In this document: piece by piece, positions 59,173-64,000 of the stretch
How the letters are laid out: the number at the start of each line of letters is the position of its first letter
Numbering within the stretch: the stretch's first letter is position 1
Assembly (NCBI RefSeq): GCF_007655135.1
Contig: NW_022204114.1
Span: 62,001 to 126,000 of the forward strand
Direction: 5' to 3'
Source of the DNA: Punica granatum
Lineage: Eukaryota; Streptophyta; Magnoliopsida; Myrtales; Lythraceae
Length of the DNA stretch: 64,000 bases
Notes under the pieces: model-generated
The model's database searches: none
What the model was told of the DNA's origin: nothing
What the model saw: only the letters and a program-made list of their open reading frames with translations
Made by a program: the position numbers and the translations under genes

Positions 59173-59218
59173 TGCACCTTGCAAACCCGCCGAGCAAGCG
59201 CTCGTGCACCTCGCAAGT
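59173..59218 (+). repeat. Segment resembling the 82-bp satellite at end of the 56-bp array
   Basis: Five words occur in satellite order and at nearly satellite spacing: TGCACC, GCAA, CGCCGAGC, CGCTCGTGC, GCAA. In the satellite these are TGCACC, GCAA, CGCCGAGC, CGCTCGTGC, GCAA with a 2-bp shorter first gap and a 2-bp longer middle gap. It lies inside E2, 16 kb from array B, so it is not flanking satellite. Confidence 0.6.
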
Positions 59219-59585
59219 CCACTGGGTAGGCGCCTTTGAACCATGCAGTTCATTCGGTATGCGCCCCGTGCATATTGCAAACCCTTCGGGTCAATCCCGA
59301 CTTTACTGGGGTCAATCCCCTTCGGGTCAATCCCGACTTTACTTTCTGCATTGGGGTCAGTCCCCGTCGGGTCAATCCCGACTTTAATTGCCTATCTCAG
59401 CTCTATTCCGGACTCTACACGTCTATTGTGCGCATCTCACTATATTTCCTTTTTATTAGGTACAATATCCCACATATCCAAAGCAAGAAGGAGAGGGCCA
59501 TATAGGACATTCCACCTTGATCATAGCTATCAAACTGGGGTGCTTCTGAAATCCTTGGCTGCATCCTCTACCCGAGCAAGCAGTC
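59219..59585 (+). other. End of E2 3' UTR with short repeats
   Basis: Three copies of TCGGGTCAATCCCGACTTTA lie at about 59,288, 59,325 and 59,367; the last begins after CCCCG. GTCGGGTCAATCCCGAC is a dyad. The last 100 bp share TTGGCT and ATCCTCT words with the same region of E1. No gene. Confidence 0.65.
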
Positions 59586-59599
59586 AAAGAGGGGCAAGC
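59586..59599 (+). other. E2 polypurine tract
   Basis: AAAGAGGGGCAAGC lies directly before the 3' LTR and is identical to that of E1. Confidence 0.9.
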
Positions 59600-61201
59600 T
59601 GTCAGCACCTCATTTTGGCTCACCATTCTAAACAACGATATCAGCAATGATCCAAGCCACAACTTGAGCAGAATGCATAAAACGGCTCGGCAGAGCAAGA
59701 AATCACTATTTATCCTCAAGTCGGCAAAATTCGGCAAATGACCCATGGATGTGACAGAAGGACTCCAGGGGTCACCAAAACGCAACAGACCGACCAGGGA
59801 GCTCAACAATGTCCAAAACCGGCATTTTCAGTATATCACACGGACGATTCTATTTTCCGATAGTTCGCTCGATCATCGGAAGATAGCCAATATTGGACTC
59901 CAAAAATCCACTCCAGTGCCAAACAGATGAAAAGTTTCCCCAAAGGCGATTTGCAAATCATCTGCTCTATACAGAACAACTTTCTGTATACAGACAACTT
60001 TTCAGTGGGAGTCCAAAAATGTCGGTTTCCTGGAGGAAAGTTAATTCCAAATATCAGACGCGGCCATGCACCACCAGCACACAGAGCATGAACAATGCTT
60101 CAGATGACTCTCGGAAGTAACACAGACGCTTCAAATGACTTCCGAGCGGCAAAACAAGCATACCCTTCTTCAGAAGAGCATAGCCGGAGAATGGTCTGAT
60201 GGAATTACGGCAAATGAAGTTCATATCGCATTGCCCTCAAAACTCTAGCGGACATTCGTAATTGGGCAAAACAAACAGCAAAACGCTTATCAGTTTCCCG
60301 AGTAACCTCCGAGGAGCGGAAATGGCCATTTTCAGTGGAAATGCATATCCGGAGGTTCTTTTCACGGAAACTTGATGTCGAGTGTCTACCCTACATCATG
60401 TTAGCCTTCTCAAGGCTCAACGTGGAATCGTCGGAATAAACCACACGACTCATCTAGACCTCCCGAGCAATGCTTTAGAGGTCTCAGATACACTTTTCAA
60501 GTCATTGGAGGTCTGACCTTGACAAACAGAGATTACAGTAATCTCCGGAGTACCCAAGCAACTCAGAAGTCATCCTGAGAAATCCAGTTTCGGCCTCCTA
60601 GGACGTCTCCGGCCCCACGTTAGCATTATCGGCTCAAGGGATGATTGTTCACGTTGTCTGACAACTTATGTCAAAATGACCAACGTGAGATGCAGATACG
60701 AGATATGCTGTCAGAAGCGGACAACTTCGCCCTGGTCACTTGCAATGAGCAAAACCGGCTTCCGAGCCTCACGCACATCCGGGACATTTCTCTATGAAAC
60801 ATGTCAATCTCGGGCTCATTAACTCCGTTTTCACGCGTATATCGACAATTCGACGTTCAATTCGAACCACGAACTTCGAATACGCAACCAATCGAGACCC
60901 GAGTCTTTTCTCGGTTTCACCTCACGAGCCGTGGGACCCACGGGCTGCCCAAGGGCAACCGCCCTTTGCCCCAAAACTTTCGGCCTTTTCCTCTTCCTCT
61001 CTTGCCCTCACCTAGCCCAAAATATCTTTGGTCTTTCTAGTCAACACTCAAGCCATTAACTCCATCTCCATTAATGCTTCTTGGCTCTTCCTCATCAAGA
61101 TACATGGAGGACATTCATCCTCATCTCCATTAGGGCAACCGACTTTTGCTAATGAGGCCCTTAATGGTGCTTTGTTTTGCTTAATTGCTCATTAGCTTCA
61201 C

Positions 61202-61209
61202 ATATATAT
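61202..61209 (+). promoter_or_regulatory. Candidate TATA box in E2 3' LTR
   Basis: ATATATAT followed by TACATA lies in an AT-rich stretch 1.6 kb into the LTR, at a place comparable to the E1 TATAAG. It is inside the part deleted from the 5' LTR. Prediction only. Confidence 0.35.
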
Positions 61210-61539
61210 TACATACTTGTCATTAAGTTAATCATTCATGAAGCACACATGATCTTGCTAGTTTCTCCCTCTAGAAAATGCTCTCAACTTCTTAGGAACC
61301 AGCAGCAAGCAAATAACTTCATGAAATCCGAAAACCAAGCCAAATATCCTTAGAGTTTAGGTCGGGATCCATAGCGGGTACTATTCCGACTTATATCCAA
61401 AATTCCTCAAACTTCATGGACGACATGTTTCGGACCCAAGGATTCCATTTCTGAACCCAGTTTTTTAGTTTGAAGTCATTTGCTCATCGTTTTGGGTCGT
61501 TTTAATCATTTCGGGTGAAGTTGGAGCTCTCGGGTGAAC

Positions 61540-62480
61540 AGTGACGCGTCACCAGCGTCACCAGTGCCACCAGCGCCCGTCACCAAGCACCCCAGCGTCC
61601 GTCATCGAGCACGCCCGTGCCTGTCACCAGCACCCGTCACCAGCGCCACCAGCGCCCGTCACCGAGCACCCCAGCGTCCGTCATCGAGCACGCCCGTGCT
61701 TGTCACCAGCACCCGTCACCAGCGCCACCAGCGCCCGTCACCGAGCACCCCAGCGTCCGTCATCGAGCACGCCCGTGCTTGTCACCAGCACCCGTCACCA
61801 GCGCCACCAGCGCCCGTCACCGAGCACCCCAGCGTCCGTCATCGAGCACGCCCGTGCTTGTCACCAGCACCCGTCACCAGCGCCACCAGCGCCCGTCACC
61901 GAGCACCCTAGCGTCCGTCATCGAGCACGCCCGTGCTTGTCACCAGCACCCGTCACCGGCGCCACCAGCGCCCGTCACCGAGCATCCCAGCGTCCGTCAT
62001 CGAGCACGCCGTGCCCGTCGCCAGGGCCCGTCACCGAGCACCCCAGCGTCTGTCATCGAGCACGCCCATGCCTGTCACCAGCACCCGTCACCAGCGCCAC
62101 CAGCGCCCGTCACCGAGCACCCCAGCGTCCGTCATCGAGCACGCCCGTGCCCGTCGCCAGCGCCCGTCACCGAGCACCCCAGCGTCCGTCATCGAGCACG
62201 CCCGTGCCTGTCACCAACACCCGTCACCAGCGCCATCAGCGCCCGTCACCGAGCACCCCAGCGTCCGTCATCGAGCACGCCCGTGCCTGTCACCAACACC
62301 CGTCACCAGCGCCATCAGCGCCCGTCACCGAGCACCCCAGCGTCCGTCATCGAGCACGCCCGTGCCTGTCACCAGCACCCGTCACCAGCGCCACCAGCGC
62401 CTGTCACCAGCGCCACCAGCGCCCGTCACCAGCATCACCAGCGCCTGTCATCGTGCCTGCCGTCACCCGTCATCGTGCCC
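61540..62480 (+). repeat. 79-bp GC-rich minisatellite in E2 LTR
   Basis: Units are spaced by 79 bp at 61,593, 61,672, 61,751 and 61,830 (word CAGCGTCCGTCATCGAGCAC). Further on, shortened units of about 40 bp alternate with full ones, then degenerate CACCAGCGCC runs. Each unit is built of CGTCACC and CACCAGCGCC words, so it probably grew from a smaller repeat. Open frames of up to 357 codons in all three frames reflect composition (Pro/Ser/His-rich) and not coding. E1 has no such array. Confidence 0.93.
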
Positions 62481-64000
62481 GACGCCCGTCACCGTGCTTG
62501 ACCGCGCTCGTGCACGCCCACCCTTGCAACCGAATACTCTTTCAAGGGTTCCACCGAGTCACCCGACTCTCAAACACTTCCCCAACTCTTTCCTCGTATC
62601 CCGAGGCTAGGTAAAACATTCTCGACCTAGAGGAGTTAGGGCTTTTCATATTTTTGCATGGCTATGGAGTATTATGGTGTTTCATTCATGTTTAACTTGC
62701 AAGATCCAATTTTTATGTAATTTTATGTTATATTATGCATGTGCACTACCTTATGACTTGCTAGCATGTCGGAAAAGGGCTTGGATAGTCGTAAAGAAGA
62801 CTATCCCGACCCGACTATGGCAAACTAACTCTCGGCCAAGTCTCTAAATGAGAGGGTTGAGACTTAAATTGCTCTTTCTGGGTTAAGATCGGTCTCCTTA
62901 GCCAATCCAAGTTAGTTTCCGAGCTTGTTTTATCGTTATTGCACGCATGAAGCCGGTGTTATTTTATCCTTTCCTTAACTAACACGTTTGTGAATGTTTG
63001 TATGTTTAAATGAGCTAAACAAATCGTGATAACACCGGCTTTTTGTTAAAAAGGAGTGTTATTTATCACGGTTGATGTTTGAGCATGCGAAATATAATTA
63101 AACCACGACTAGGAAATCATTTGTGACTCGGATAGAGCCATGAGAACCTTCGGCCACATTTTATAAGATGAAGTCGAGGGCTTCTTGGCCTTCCTTGGGT
63201 CAATAATGATTTCCTTATCTCAAGTTTAATTCGTTTATCGGATGGTGTGAATTTTTTAACTTCAATGTCTTTACGATTCCTATGTTAAAGTATCGTTTAA
63301 AGACTCTTTTAAAATAAACGTGCATGGATTCATGTATCGAGGACTCATTTGGATCCATTCGGTTATAAGGATATTGTCGGTTATTCAACTGAATTATCCT
63401 TGATCGTTATGGATTCATTTTGGTCGTCGAATCACGAATCGTTTTCCTAATTAATGCATTCGGCTATAACCCTTAATCATTAATTCCACAAATGGGTTAA
63501 TCGGGACGCCCACATGATTAAACCCACTTCACACTGATAAAGTTTTACACGAATTGGCCATTAACTGATAACTCGCGTCGACGAGTCGTCAAATGACGTT
63601 GGTGCCCTTTTCAAACTTATCAATTTCAAAACCCGAAACGCGCGGTCCGATGTAGCATTGACGTCTGAAAAGGGCTTCTGTGTCTCAACTTGAGTTTTTA
63701 CCTGATTCCAGGTAGCTCAGGTCACGATACAAAAGATCTTTCTAGATCACTTCTGAGCAGATCGACCGGTTCCTTGGCTTTTTTTCGGGGTTCTTGCACA
63801 ACCCTGGACGATCCAGGGATTTGGTTGACACCGGCTACAGGCCGAGGTGACCCACACTGCAACGTTTCCCCTTCTCTGAAAACAATTTTCAAATAAAGGG
63901 CAAAATCGTCTTTTCACAATTCAGCGACATCCCCAGGGTTAGCATGACAAAAACACTACAGTGCGAGATAAGAATGGGCTACCTGTTCAGGTGCAGGTTC

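Larger units (their letters stand above)
43436..64000 (+). mobile_element. E2: Ogre-like LTR retrotransposon (right end outside window)
   Basis: This second element has the same gene order as E1 but clearly different sequence, so it is a sister family rather than a copy. The left end is a clean junction, satellite ...ATCGCAAG then TGTCAGCACC; GCAAG is the expected target duplication, testable only outside the window. By alignment to its 5' LTR the 3' LTR should continue about 1.33 kb past 64,000. Eighteen mismatches in the first 1.24 kb of LTR (by eye) suggest a recent insertion. Lesions: stops in ORF1, gag and RT, a gag frameshift, and a 2.2-kb deletion in the 5' LTR. Confidence 0.95.
59600..64000 (+). 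repeat. E2 3' LTR, truncated by the window
   Basis: It begins TGTCAGCACC and holds the full U3-side sequence, including the 2,203 bp (60,837-63,039) missing from the 5' LTR. Position 64,000 matches 45,633 of the 5' LTR, so about 1.33 kb is outside, giving a full length of about 5.7 kb. It retains the TATA candidate and the 79-bp minisatellite. No protein gene is supported in it. Confidence 0.94.

Noticed and set aside
58195..59229. 344-codon open frame over the 56-bp array
   Set aside because: Its protein is a 56-residue repeat from three phases of the unit, and overlapping frames are equally open. Chance coding of a tandem repeat.
61534..62614. Pro/Ser/His-rich frames up to 357 codons in the LTR minisatellite
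   Set aside because: All three forward frames are open in the same stretch because of GC-rich repeats with few TA words.
1..64000. A new defence, toxin or enzymatic gene system
   Set aside because: Every long protein frame that is not repeat-derived belongs to two Ogre-type retrotransposons; nothing else shows coding character.

Overview
The window is repetitive DNA from a plant nuclear genome, with no host gene, tRNA, rRNA, CRISPR array or bacterial feature that I can support. Evidence for a plant origin is two very long Ty3/gypsy LTR retrotransposons of the Tat/Ogre type: an extra ORF upstream of gag, a G-patch after the protease, a second RNase H after RT, an intron-like gap between PRO and RT, and multi-kilobase LTRs. 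They sit in a GC-rich, CpG-rich tandem satellite. The ORF1 and gag-pro proteins remind me of pomegranate-type (Myrtales) repeats, but that is recollection, not evidence.

Layout. 1-19,422: satellite with an 82-bp monomer, organised in higher-order repeats (about 902 bp, 1,312 bp) and larger duplications. 19,423-40,687: element E1, with LTRs of about 5.0 kb (19,423-24,420 and 35,669-40,687). 40,688-43,435: the same satellite resumes. 43,436 to beyond 64,000: element E2, with its 5' LTR (43,436-46,960), internal region, and a 3' LTR starting at 59,600 and cut by the window edge.

Gene order is the same in both elements: PBS, ORF1, gag, PRO with G-patch, intron, RT with RNase H, second RNase H, integrase, a structured 3' UTR, PPT, 3' LTR. 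Neither copy is intact. E1 has two stops and a frameshift in gag and a frameshift in the second RNase H. E2 has stops in ORF1, early gag and RT, a frameshift before PRO, a lost gag zinc ligand, and a 2,203-bp deletion in its 5' LTR that removes the likely promoter. Both share an amber stop inside the protease. LTR divergence by eye is 1-1.5 %, so both insertions are recent.

Most worth a second look: (1) an array of five stem-loops in the 3' UTR whose stems covary between E1 and E2; (2) LTR mini-hairpins with a fixed TCCAACG-type loop and compensated stems; (3) a segment at the end of E2's 26-copy 56-bp 3' UTR array that is collinear with the flanking 82-bp satellite, suggesting the satellite arose from an Ogre 3' UTR; (4) the shared protease amber codon; (5) an in-frame intron in both copies; (6) a 100-bp leader block almost identical in the two elements. 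I found no sign of a new enzymatic or defence system; the novelty here is RNA structure and satellite origin.
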